Shown piece after piece: positions 43,989 to 51,551 of a stretch of 64,000 bases of DNA; position 1 is the stretch's first letter, and each line of letters begins with the position of its first letter. The DNA is taken from contig NZ_WFLK01000001.1 in the NCBI RefSeq assembly GCF_009208565.1, forward strand, positions 124,001 to 188,000. The letters run 5' to 3'. This DNA comes from Janthinobacterium aquaticum. Lineage in GTDB: Bacteria; Pseudomonadota; Gammaproteobacteria; Burkholderiales; Burkholderiaceae_D. The notes beneath the pieces were generated by a model. That model did not search any database and was not told the origin of the DNA. It saw only the letters and a program-made list of their open reading frames with translations. A program made the position numbers and the translations under genes.

Positions 43989-44776
43989 AGTGCAATCCAT
44001 TTGTTATCGAGGCTCAAGGTGTACAACGTCAGCTTCAGGCTGGCGTGCGGGTAGCGCTCTACCGACATGCTGGCCTTGCCCCAGAATACCCGCGTGGGCA
44101 TCGCTTCGAGTGCTTCCATATAGTTGACCATATCGATATAGCTGCCCTGCAAGACCACTTCCACGCCATGGCGGTACAGCAGCGGCGGCGGCTTGACCGC
44201 AGGCACCGCCGGCGTGGCTGACGCATTGGCAGCATTGGCTGCGTTAGCATGCACGGCGGCCACCGCGCCGCTTGCCGTGGTGGCGGACGTCAAAGACGGC
44301 GCCGCCGCAGGCGCGCCAGCCGCGACACTGTCGTCGCCCAGTGGAATGGTCTGCAGCGTTTTCAAGGACTCGACTTTCAACCGTGCATGCTGCTTGAGCA
44401 GGCGCTCGAGCAAAAACACGATGCGCTCGGGCGCCACCAGGCCGGCCTGGGTGCTGCGCAGCGTATGGCCCAGACGCGTGACTTCCTGGCGCGCCTTGTC
44501 CAGTTCGGCGCGCTCGGCTGCATCGGGATCGATGGCGTGGCTGCTGATTTTCTGCAGTATCTCGGCATCGATGCCGGCCATGGTCGCCTGCTGTTCGGCC
44601 AGGCTGGCGCTCAGGCGCTGCTGGCGCGCAAACAGCGGATTGAGGAACAGCGAATACAGCAAAAACAGCAGCAAGGCGCAACTGGCGCCAAATATCATGA
44701 CGCGCTCGCGCACGCTCATGGCGTCGATGCGCGCGGCCAGCTTGTCCCATTGCTGCTTCAACGGCGATTGTTTCAT
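43985..44776 (-). CDS. mshJ: MSHA biogenesis protein MshJ (PilO-like)
   Basis: A 263-residue bitopic protein. It starts MKQSPLKQQWDKLAARIDAM, a hallmark of MshJ, followed by one membrane helix (VMIFGASCALLLFLLYSLFL), a periplasmic coiled coil (residues about 50-110) and an Ala-rich linker. The C-terminal ferredoxin-like fold (GVEVVLQGSYIDMVNYMEAL) corresponds to PilO. It is coupled by ATGA overlaps to the genes on both sides. Confidence 0.9.
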   Translation of the reverse strand: MKQSPLKQQWDKLAARIDAMSVRERVMIFGASCALLLFLLYSLFLNPLFARQQRLSASLAEQQATMAGIDAEILQKISSHAIDPDAAERAELDKARQEVTRLGHTLRSTQAGLVAPERIVFLLERLLKQHARLKVESLKTLQTIPLGDDSVAAGAPAAAPSLTSATTASGAVAAVHANAANAANASATPAVPAVKPPPLLYRHGVEVVLQGSYIDMVNYMEALEAMPTRVFWGKASMSVERYPHASLKLTLYTLSLDNKWIAL

Positions 44777-45465
44777 GGCGTCGCGCCTCCTGCCGCATCA
44801 TCGGTTTTCGGCTGCGACTGCAGATCAAAGGCCAGGTAAGGTATGGAAGGTGCAACAGCTGCGGCAGGGTTGGCCGGCACGGTAGACACAGTCGGCGCAC
44901 CAGGCGCTGCGGGCGGCGTGCTGGCACCGATATCGAGGCGGGCAAAGGTCTTGCCGCGCAATACCGGTTGCCGGCCCAGCGCACTGATATAAGCGGGCAC
45001 CAGCGAGGCCTGCAAGGCCCCGCCCTGCAAGCCGATCTGGGTGCCGGCGCCGACGATGCTGGCGCCGGTCAGCCACAGGCCGTTGACCTTGCCGTTGGCA
45101 AAGGCCCGGAAGTAGGCGGAGTAGCCGTTGGTGTTGCCCAGGTCGCCGCCGTCCAGCAATTTCTGCGCCTCGAGCAGGGCCAGGCGTTCGGCCTGCGCCT
45201 GCGTCAGCGACTGCGCAATGCTGGCATCCTTGCTGCGTGGCGGATACTCGGCCTGCACCTTGGCCAGGCGCGCCTGGCGCAGCTTGAGCTGCTCCAGCGA
45301 CTGCGCCTCGGCCTGCTCGAGCTTGGCGGCCTGGCGCTGGCCATACCAGGCCAGTGCGGCGCCGGCCAGCGCGATCAGCAGCAATCCCTGCGCCATGGTG
45401 GCGGCCGACAGGACCTGCTGCTGTTTTTCAAACGCCGGGTTGAACAGGTTGATCTGCTGGCTCAT
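44773..45465 (-). CDS. MSHA biogenesis protein, PilN-like (MshI2)
   Basis: A 230-residue PilN-like protein. MSQQINLFNPAFEKQQQVLS is the typical short cytoplasmic start with the INLFN motif that binds the PilM-like partner. One membrane helix (GLLLIALAGAALAWYGQ) is followed by a coiled coil (residues about 45-95) and a periplasmic fold. It is the second gene in the mshI-J-K block, overlapping the PilM-like gene by four bases. Confidence 0.88.
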   Translation of the reverse strand: MSQQINLFNPAFEKQQQVLSAATMAQGLLLIALAGAALAWYGQRQAAKLEQAEAQSLEQLKLRQARLAKVQAEYPPRSKDASIAQSLTQAQAERLALLEAQKLLDGGDLGNTNGYSAYFRAFANGKVNGLWLTGASIVGAGTQIGLQGGALQASLVPAYISALGRQPVLRGKTFARLDIGASTPPAAPGAPTVSTVPANPAAAVAPSIPYLAFDLQSQPKTDDAAGGATP

Positions 45466-46415
45466 GGCGCCACCGCTTCCTGGCGCAAGGCGGCGCCCAG
45501 GGTCAGGAAAAAGCGCGCCTGGCTGGCCGCGTCCTGCAGTTGCGGCACGTCCGACAGCTCGAATATCGCCGACAGGTCGAGCGCTTCGACCGGCATATAC
45601 AGATTGTCGGCCAGATAGCCATGCAGGCCGTCCACGCCGGTCGGCGCCAGCATCAGGCGGGCGACGTTAATGAAGTGAAACTGGCGCTCGAAATGGTCGA
45701 ACGAGCGCTGCAGCTCGAGCGTAATCTTGTCGTGGTACTGCGCACGCTGCTCGTCGCCGGCCTCGCGCAGCTGGTCGAGCTTGACGTCGATGCGTCGCGA
45801 CAGATACAGCTCGGCATTGAAATTGACCGTCAGCAAGCCGCCATCGCCATCGAACGACAGCATGGCCAGGCCGCGGCCCGGCGTTTCCAGCAAGGCGGCA
45901 ATATTACGCTGCGCCATTTCAGGAATATCGATCACCGACAGCGGTACCTTGGCGCCGCTGAACAAACCCTGGCGCGCCGACACGGCGCCATTGCGCCCCG
46001 CCACCGCAAACACCGACTGGCCGCGCACGGGCGCATTCTGGTCGGGCGGAATGTCGAACACATCGATGGTGGCGTCGGCCAGCGGGAAGTCCAGCATGTC
46101 TTTCAGGCGCCAGCCGATAGCCGTCTTCAGCTCTTCCGGTGGCACATTGGGCGCTTCGAGCGACAGTAATTGATAATCGGGCGCGTTCAGCAAAGTGGTG
46201 TTGCGGTAGGACGCAGCCTGCATCTCCTTGCTCAACTTCTCCAGCGTGGCGCCGGAGGTAGCCGCACTGGCGCCAGCGCCGGCGTAAAAAGCGGCAGCGC
46301 GCACCTGTACCTTGCCTTCACTTTGCCGCCTGACGACGGCGGCGCATACGCCATCGGCTGAAAACGCTGTCGCCAGCAATCCTTCGCGTTTTTTTGTCCT
46401 TACAAATAATGCCAT
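45462..46415 (-). CDS. mshI: MSHA biogenesis protein MshI (PilM-like actin-fold ATPase)
   Basis: A 317-residue cytoplasmic protein with the actin-like fold of PilM. Signs are the start GLLATAFSADGVCAAVV, APNVPPEELKTAIGWRLKDM and MLSFDGDGGLLTVNF. It would connect the PilN-like protein to the assembly ATPase MshE. An upstream GTG at 46421 is possible; the ATG at 46415 is preferred. It is the first gene of the second msh transcription block. Confidence 0.88.
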   Translation of the reverse strand: MALFVRTKKREGLLATAFSADGVCAAVVRRQSEGKVQVRAAAFYAGAGASAATSGATLEKLSKEMQAASYRNTTLLNAPDYQLLSLEAPNVPPEELKTAIGWRLKDMLDFPLADATIDVFDIPPDQNAPVRGQSVFAVAGRNGAVSARQGLFSGAKVPLSVIDIPEMAQRNIAALLETPGRGLAMLSFDGDGGLLTVNFNAELYLSRRIDVKLDQLREAGDEQRAQYHDKITLELQRSFDHFERQFHFINVARLMLAPTGVDGLHGYLADNLYMPVEALDLSAIFELSDVPQLQDAASQARFFLTLGAALRQEAVAP

Positions 46416-46498
46416 GCGCACGATCCGTCGATAAAAGTAGCTGGCGCCATGTTGCCGCCGAATTAATGCATTGCGTCAATTTTAATTCATGAACCCGA

Positions 46499-46528
46499 TT
46501 TACAGGCAAAAAAATTAACAATTGACAA
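46499..46528 (-). promoter_or_regulatory. Candidate promoter of the mshI-to-mshN block
   Basis: On the minus strand TTGTCA (46528-46523), an 18-base spacer and TGTAAA (46504-46499) lie in an AT-rich gap between mshP and mshI (46422-46644), about 85 bases before mshI. The -10 is a poor match. Confidence 0.3.
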
Positions 46529-46644
46529 CAAATATTCTGAAAAATACCACGAGGCGTCAACGCATCGAATATCCTGCCTCCCAATAGAAAGCCTGAAATT
46601 TCCGCATGTCAGCCCGTCATCAGAATCAAACCATGACCAGGCAT

Positions 46645-47079
46645 TCAGAACTCCGCCTGCACCACGCGCTGCACATAGTCACTGTTATTGCTGGCACTGG
46701 CAGCCGAGCACGCGCCGTTGAACGGCTGGTTGCAGGCGGTGGATACCAGCTGGTAGCGCTGCAAGGCGCCAGGACCGGTAGTGAGCGTACAGCGCACCGT
46801 CACCGTAAAGCCGCCGCTGGCGGGCACGGCGAAAGTACGGTTCGCCTCGCAGATATTGGCGCGCAGCTGGCGATACAAACCCCATTCGATGCCGGCGCGC
46901 GCCGCCTGGTAGGCGCGTGCGCCCTGCACGTCCAGCGCCGAGCTGGCGTGCTGCACGGTCGACAGGCTGACCATGGCTACGCCAAGCCCAGCCAGCACCA
47001 CCAGCAGAAACACGGCGGTAATAATGCCGAAGCCGCGCGAGGGGCGGCAGATGCGTGAGGAGAGTCGGTTAGGCTTCAT
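46645..47079 (-). CDS. mshP: MSHA biogenesis protein MshP (PilX/GspK-like)
   Basis: A 144-residue minor pilin-like protein. The N-terminal helix after the basic leader reads GFGIITAVFLLVVLAGLGVAM, with Gly then Phe at the cleavage site but no Glu at +5, as is usual for the MshP/PilX/GspK group. YQAARAGIEWGLYRQL is the typical following helix. It overlaps mshO by four bases and is the last gene of this block. Confidence 0.88.
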   Translation of the reverse strand: MKPNRLSSRICRPSRGFGIITAVFLLVVLAGLGVAMVSLSTVQHASSALDVQGARAYQAARAGIEWGLYRQLRANICEANRTFAVPASGGFTVTVRCTLTTGPGALQRYQLVSTACNQPFNGACSAASASNNSDYVQRVVQAEF

Positions 47080-47966
47080 GGCGTATTGTTGACCTGTGCC
47101 TGCTGCATCAGCGTGACCTGGCCAGCGCTGCTATTTTTCACGCCCAGTGTGAGGTTAATCGTGATCAGGCCGCGCTGCACATTGGCCAGCTGGCCTAAGG
47201 AGAAACCGCACTCGGCAACCTGCCCGGCCAACTGGCCGCTGACCGGCGCATTGAGTAACGGCGCCGCTGCGGCATTGACTGGTTGAGCAGCCTGGATGGC
47301 ATAGCCGGAATAGCGCTGCAGCGTGCCGCCGGGTGCGCAGTAATAGGTGACCGGCGTGGTCACGACCTGGAAGCGGTTGCTCTGCGAAGGCATGGCGCGC
47401 ATGGTGGCGTTGCTGGGGTTGGCAGCCAAAAATGGGTTGGCGACCATAGTCACGCTATTACCGGCAACTGAGGCAACCGTGGCGCGGTTGCATTTTGCCG
47501 TACACTCATAAGCATTTACCGGTGCTGAATCACCCAGATTGTTGACCACGATAAAATCTCCGGCGCGTATTGCCTGCACGCCGCTCGGCGCGGCGCCAAC
47601 GATAGTGAAGACATTGGGATTGGCTGGTGGCGCATCCGGGTCAAAGCCCAGAATATTGCCGGGCGTGGCATCGCCCTGCGCCAGGTAACGGCCGCCGGTC
47701 TTGGTCAGCAACAGTTCCAAATACTTGCGACTGGGGTCCACACGTACACTATTGGGCAGCGCCAGGCGCACATCGCGCGCAATGCGGCGCGTGGCCGTAT
47801 CGGCCGCATCGGCCAGCTCGACGCGCGCAGCCGTATCAAGATAGCTGCGCACCGGGGCGCTGATAAACACCGTCACCATGCCGGCGACGATGCCGATGAT
47901 CACCATCGTGACCACCAGTTCAACCAGCGTAAAGCCGCGCTGGCGGCGCAGGGATGTCGGCCTCAT
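47076..47966 (-). CDS. mshO: MSHA minor pseudopilin MshO
   Basis: A 296-residue pseudopilin. The leader MRPTSLRRQRG is followed by FTLVELVVTMVIIGIVAGMV with Glu at +5, so it is a prepilin peptidase substrate. The globular part is large, with Cys pairs (YECTAKCNR) and (YYCAPG, ECGFSL). It is probably part of the pilus tip complex with MshD and MshP. Both ends overlap neighbours by four bases. Confidence 0.9.
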   Translation of the reverse strand: MRPTSLRRQRGFTLVELVVTMVIIGIVAGMVTVFISAPVRSYLDTAARVELADAADTATRRIARDVRLALPNSVRVDPSRKYLELLLTKTGGRYLAQGDATPGNILGFDPDAPPANPNVFTIVGAAPSGVQAIRAGDFIVVNNLGDSAPVNAYECTAKCNRATVASVAGNSVTMVANPFLAANPSNATMRAMPSQSNRFQVVTTPVTYYCAPGGTLQRYSGYAIQAAQPVNAAAAPLLNAPVSGQLAGQVAECGFSLGQLANVQRGLITINLTLGVKNSSAGQVTLMQQAQVNNTP

Positions 47967-48541
47967 ATCAGATTGGGCGCATAGCGCGTGCGGTAGCCGA
48001 CCAGGGTAACGTTTCCGCCGGCATAAGACACCGTGACGGTAATGCGCAGGGCATTGAGATTGGCGGGTGTGGCATCCGCTGGCACCAGGGCGTCAGCCGG
48101 GCCTAACGCAACTTCAGGTGATAATGTTACAGTGGCACTGTAGCCATCTGGAAACTTGATGTCCAGCGCATCTCTGATGTAGGGCTGCGCGGTACCAAAC
48201 GCTGGAACATAATCGGTCACACTCAGGTAAGGACGAGTGCCTGCTGGCTGGCCCACCGCCTGCGGCGTGGCGCAACCAGCTGTGTTGACGGCCGTTTCAG
48301 CGGCCGCATCATCGGGCTTGCAAAAGGTAAAGCGCGCGCTTTGTATCTCTTCCAGCAGGCCTTCTGCCAGCACCAGCGCCTGCTTGCGCAGCTGCGGGTC
48401 GGCGCTGCGGCTGGTGGTCAGGTTCATTACCCCCAGCACACCGGCCACGGCCACGCCAATCACCACGATAAAGATCACCAGTTCAATGATCGTAAAGCCG
48501 CACTGGCCGCGCCGGCCAAAGCGCAGGGGGTCAGTGCACAT
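47963..48541 (-). CDS. mshD: MSHA minor pseudopilin MshD
   Basis: A 192-residue pseudopilin. The leader ends GRRGQCG and the helix reads FTIIELVIFIVVIGVAVAGV, with Glu at +5. LRKQALVLAEGLLEEIQSARF is the MshD/PilV-like following helix. The gene overlaps mshC by 11 bases and mshO by four. Confidence 0.9.
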   Translation of the reverse strand: MCTDPLRFGRRGQCGFTIIELVIFIVVIGVAVAGVLGVMNLTTSRSADPQLRKQALVLAEGLLEEIQSARFTFCKPDDAAAETAVNTAGCATPQAVGQPAGTRPYLSVTDYVPAFGTAQPYIRDALDIKFPDGYSATVTLSPEVALGPADALVPADATPANLNALRITVTVSYAGGNVTLVGYRTRYAPNLI

Positions 48542-49097
48542 AGCCGGTCTCCGCTTCCACGATCACATTGCGCGTAACGCCAGCGCCGCTGATGGGAATC
48601 TGCATGCGCGTAAAGGTCGATACCGGATCGACGTCAGTGGCCAGAAAGGGCCGGCCCAGCGCATTGAAATAGAACACTGCAGTCGGTGGCGTATAAGTGA
48701 CGTTACTGGGCCGCCCTTCGCAAAACCAGGCAGCAGCATTGCCACAGGCTGCAACGGTGCCGGGATTGCCGGAATTGGTACCGGACGGCGGGCGCACCTG
48801 GTCGGCAGCAACGCTGCAGGCAGCAGTAAAACACAGTGCAATACGGTTACTGCTCAACAAGGCAAATACGGGGCGGTTCTGCGCAATCGCCAGCTTTTGC
48901 GCATAGCGCAGCATATTGAGGTTCTGATCGGTAAAGGTGCGCGCGTCAAACGTTTCTTTCTGCACGAAGCGCGGTGCGGCAAAGGCCGCCATAATGCCGA
49001 CGATTATGATCACCGTAATCAGCTCGATCATGGTGAAGCCGCGTACGCGGCGAATGCCAATCAGCACGGTAGAAGAAGACAGACCATAATGCGTCAT
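48531..49097 (-). CDS. mshC: MSHA minor pseudopilin MshC
   Basis: A 188-residue pseudopilin of the MshC/GspH type. The leader is followed by GFTMIELITVIIIVGIMAAFA with Glu at +5, then APRFVQKETFDARTF, a MshC-like continuation. Four Cys in the globular part may form disulfides. It is the first gene after the mshA terminator and has no clear ribosome site, so its expression probably depends on read-through or a promoter in the gap. Confidence 0.88.
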   Translation of the reverse strand: MTHYGLSSSTVLIGIRRVRGFTMIELITVIIIVGIMAAFAAPRFVQKETFDARTFTDQNLNMLRYAQKLAIAQNRPVFALLSSNRIALCFTAACSVAADQVRPPSGTNSGNPGTVAACGNAAAWFCEGRPSNVTYTPPTAVFYFNALGRPFLATDVDPVSTFTRMQIPISGAGVTRNVIVEAETGYVH

Positions 49098-49154
49098 AAG
49101 CTTGGTATGTTCAAGGTGCGCCAGTGCTGATTCGCCAACTCAAAATGCAGGCTT

Positions 49155-49190
49155 TAAAAAAGCCCAATCGGCGCGACGCCAATTTGGGCT
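49155..49190 (-). terminator. Rho-independent terminator after mshA
   Basis: On the minus strand AGCCCAA...TTGGGCT (49190-49184 with 49167-49161), with an inner GGCG/CGCC stem, is followed by TTTTTA. It lies about 65 bases after the mshA stop and separates mshE-G-B-A from mshC-D-O-P. A second hairpin, TGGTCGC/GCGACCA, lies just before it. Confidence 0.85.
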
Positions 49191-49256
49191 CAGTGGTCGC
49201 GACAGTCAGCGACCAACTACCTGACAAAAAGTGTGCTGCTAAGTCAGCAGCCTGAT

Positions 49257-49721
49257 TTAGCAGCCTGTTGTGGTCGCAGCCGATACCACCGCAGGAACTG
49301 TCAGCGAGGTCGCTGGCGTGTACGTAACCGTGCAATCGGTACGGGCAGGGTTCTCCGAAACAACGATAGTCGCGCCGCTGGTCGTGGTGGTGTAGTCGGC
49401 GGCGCTCAAATTGGCAGCAACCAAAATGCCGGTTGCACTAGGGTAGCCGAAAGCCATATTAACGTTGTTGACACCTTCCATGCTGATGTCTGTTAATGTC
49501 GAACCAGTAACGAGCCATTGCGAATGGGCCAGCGCGGCGGCACTTTGCAAGGTGCCGCGTGCCGCATTGATCTTGGCAATACGCGCCTGCGTCGCCATAT
49601 CAACAAAACGAGGAATCGCAGTTGCCGCCAAAATACCCAGAATAACAATCACCACAACCAGTTCGATCAATGTGAAACCCGCTTGGGCGCTTTGGTTGAA
49701 ACTACGTATCGATTTGTTCAT
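49257..49721 (-). CDS. mshA: MSHA major pilin MshA
   Basis: A 154-residue type IVa pilin. The leader MNKSIRSFNQSAQAG is cut before FTLIELVVVIVILGILAATA, giving a mature pilin of about 139 residues with Glu at +5. PRFVDMATQARIAKINAARG is the usual lower helix. Cys in ARTDCTV and the C-terminal TTTGC probably form the D-region disulfide. GGAG lies 7 bases before the ATG. A palindrome upstream and a strong terminator downstream suggest separate, high expression. Confidence 0.92.
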   Translation of the reverse strand: MNKSIRSFNQSAQAGFTLIELVVVIVILGILAATAIPRFVDMATQARIAKINAARGTLQSAAALAHSQWLVTGSTLTDISMEGVNNVNMAFGYPSATGILVAANLSAADYTTTTSGATIVVSENPARTDCTVTYTPATSLTVPAVVSAATTTGC

Positions 49722-49760
49722 GCGGATCTCCAAAAAATCATGTGAATATTGCACCTGCAA

Positions 49761-49772
49761 ACAGACGTCTGT
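49761..49772. promoter_or_regulatory. 12-base perfect palindrome before mshA
   Basis: ACAGACGTCTGT reads the same on both strands. It lies in the 69-base gap between mshB and mshA, about 40 bases before the mshA ATG. It may be an operator or mRNA processing site. Confidence 0.45.
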
Positions 49773-49790
49773 CTGCATTAAAAAAATGGC

Positions 49791-50321
49791 CTACCTGGCA
49801 GCCACTGCACCGCCTGATGAGCTCGGCATCGCCTCCAGCGTGAGAGCGTCACCAGCCTCTGTCGCTGTCGGTGGGACTTGTTTCAAGCTTACCTTGAATT
49901 TTAGCAACTCGGAACCCTCAGAGCTGAAAATGTTGCCTGCACTTAACAAATATACCAATTTTCCATCATTTTTGTCAAAAAACCAATTATCTGGATCAAG
50001 TTTTTTTGTATTGGGAGACGTCATTTCGCCCAAGTAATTGGCAGGCTTCTGTACCAACCAGTTAAAAGGATTTTTCCCGGCCAAAGCGGCGATGTCCTCT
50101 GGTCGTCTGGCAATCATCAGTTCAAGCGCTTCCAGCTTCACCTGTGCACGCAATGCGGCCAGGGTCTGGTTAAAAGCAAGCTGTCTGGCAGTTTGCGTAT
50201 AGAATGACAGACGGCTCAGCAGTACCGTGGACAAAATAGCCACCACCGCTACCACCACCGCCAACTCGAACAGCGTAAAGCCAGCATCGGCGCGATGTAA
50301 TCTGGCACGCATGAGCATCAT
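49791..50321 (-). CDS. mshB: MSHA pseudopilin MshB-like
   Basis: A 176-residue pseudopilin. The leader MMLMRARLHRADAG is followed by FTLFELAVVVAVVAILSTVLL with Glu at +5. The globular part (NPFNWLVQKPANYLGEM, DPDNWFFDKNDGKLVYLL) is typical of MshB. The start overlaps the mshG stop (ATGA). It lies between mshG and mshA as in the classic order. Confidence 0.88.
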   Translation of the reverse strand: MMLMRARLHRADAGFTLFELAVVVAVVAILSTVLLSRLSFYTQTARQLAFNQTLAALRAQVKLEALELMIARRPEDIAALAGKNPFNWLVQKPANYLGEMTSPNTKKLDPDNWFFDKNDGKLVYLLSAGNIFSSEGSELLKFKVSLKQVPPTATEAGDALTLEAMPSSSGGAVAAR

Positions 50322-51550
50322 TTTTGTAATGCTACCCTCCCCAAATCCCAGATCGGCAGGAAAATACCCAAAGCCAGCACCAGCACCATGGCGCCCAGGA
50401 AGGAGATCAGAATCGGCTCGATCTGCGCCGACAGCGTCTTGAGTTCGTAATCGACTTCACGCTCATACATTTCGGCTATCTCATCCATCAGATCGTCGAG
50501 TGAGCCAGATTCTTCCCCAATAGCAATCATCTGCAGCACCACCGGCGTAAAGACACCGGCACTGACGGAAGTACGCAAAATACTTTCGCCACGCTCCACA
50601 CCATCGCGCATCTGTTCGACCTTGGCACACAAATAGGCGTTGTCGACCGTCTGCGAGACTACCGTCAGCGCCTGCACGATCGGCACGCCACTGGTGCTGG
50701 ACAGCGCGAAACTGCGCGCAAAGCGCGACATGGTGCCTTTCTGAATGATCTTGCCGGCAATAGGGAAACGCAATTTGATGCGATCCCAGTTATAGCGACC
50801 AGCTTGCGTGCGCAGCCAGTAATTAAAACCGGCCACCGCAGCAATCGCCAGTACCAGGAGCACTGGCCAGTATTTCACCATAAAGGCGGAACTGCCAATC
50901 AGAATGCGCGTCATCAAAGGCAGCTCCGCATGGAAGCTGGCAAAGACCTTGGAAAATTGAGGGATAACGAAGATATTGACGATCACCATTGCAATAATCA
51001 TGGCCACGATCACAAACATCGGATACCGCGTCGCCGACTTCACCCTCGCCCGCATATCGCGGTCGAATTCCAGATGGTCGAACAGCCGCAAGAACACCTC
51101 ATCTAGCCGCCCCGTCATCTCGCCCACGCGCACCATCGACAGGTAAAACGCGGAAAACACGGTCGGATGGCGGGCCATGGCGGCCGACAGTTCGCGCCCG
51201 GCGTCGAGCGACTCGCGGATATCCTTGATCACGCGTCCGAAAGCGGGGCTGACGGCCGACTCCTGCAGGCCGGCCAGGCCGCGCATAATGGGCACGCCGG
51301 CTTTCAGGAGCGTATGCATCTGGCGGCTGAACAGCTGCACGTCCATCGAGGTAACTTTTTTCTCGGTCAGGCGCTGCCACAGGCCGAGCTCGCTGCTGGT
51401 CGTCACCGCCCTTTTGGTTTGCACGATATCGACCGGCGTGGCGCCGGTGGCGAACAGCTGGTTGGCGACCGCGCCGCTGTCGGCCCCTTCCAGCACGCCT
51501 TGCAGCAGTTCGCCGCTGGCGCTGCGGGCTTTGTAGGCGAAAAAAGGCAC
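50318..51550 (-). CDS. mshG: MSHA inner-membrane platform protein MshG (GspF/PilC family)
   Basis: A 410-residue polytopic platform protein. It starts with GTG at 51550 (PFFAYKARSASGELLQG), with GAGGA six bases upstream, one base after the mshE stop. Two T2SSF domains are seen, each beginning FSRQMHTLLKAGVPIMRGL and FARSFALSSTSGVPIVQAL. Membrane helices include FVIVAMIIAMVIVNIFVIP and the C-terminal FLGAMVLVLALGIFLPI. mshF is absent; mshB follows directly. Confidence 0.95.
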   Translation of the reverse strand: MPFFAYKARSASGELLQGVLEGADSGAVANQLFATGATPVDIVQTKRAVTTSSELGLWQRLTEKKVTSMDVQLFSRQMHTLLKAGVPIMRGLAGLQESAVSPAFGRVIKDIRESLDAGRELSAAMARHPTVFSAFYLSMVRVGEMTGRLDEVFLRLFDHLEFDRDMRARVKSATRYPMFVIVAMIIAMVIVNIFVIPQFSKVFASFHAELPLMTRILIGSSAFMVKYWPVLLVLAIAAVAGFNYWLRTQAGRYNWDRIKLRFPIAGKIIQKGTMSRFARSFALSSTSGVPIVQALTVVSQTVDNAYLCAKVEQMRDGVERGESILRTSVSAGVFTPVVLQMIAIGEESGSLDDLMDEIAEMYEREVDYELKTLSAQIEPILISFLGAMVLVLALGIFLPIWDLGRVALQK

Positions 51551-51551
51551 G

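Noticed and set aside
43585-43995. Long upstream extension of the mshL frame
   Set aside because: It runs through mshK in another frame; the start at 43584 has a ribosome site and a lipoprotein signal.
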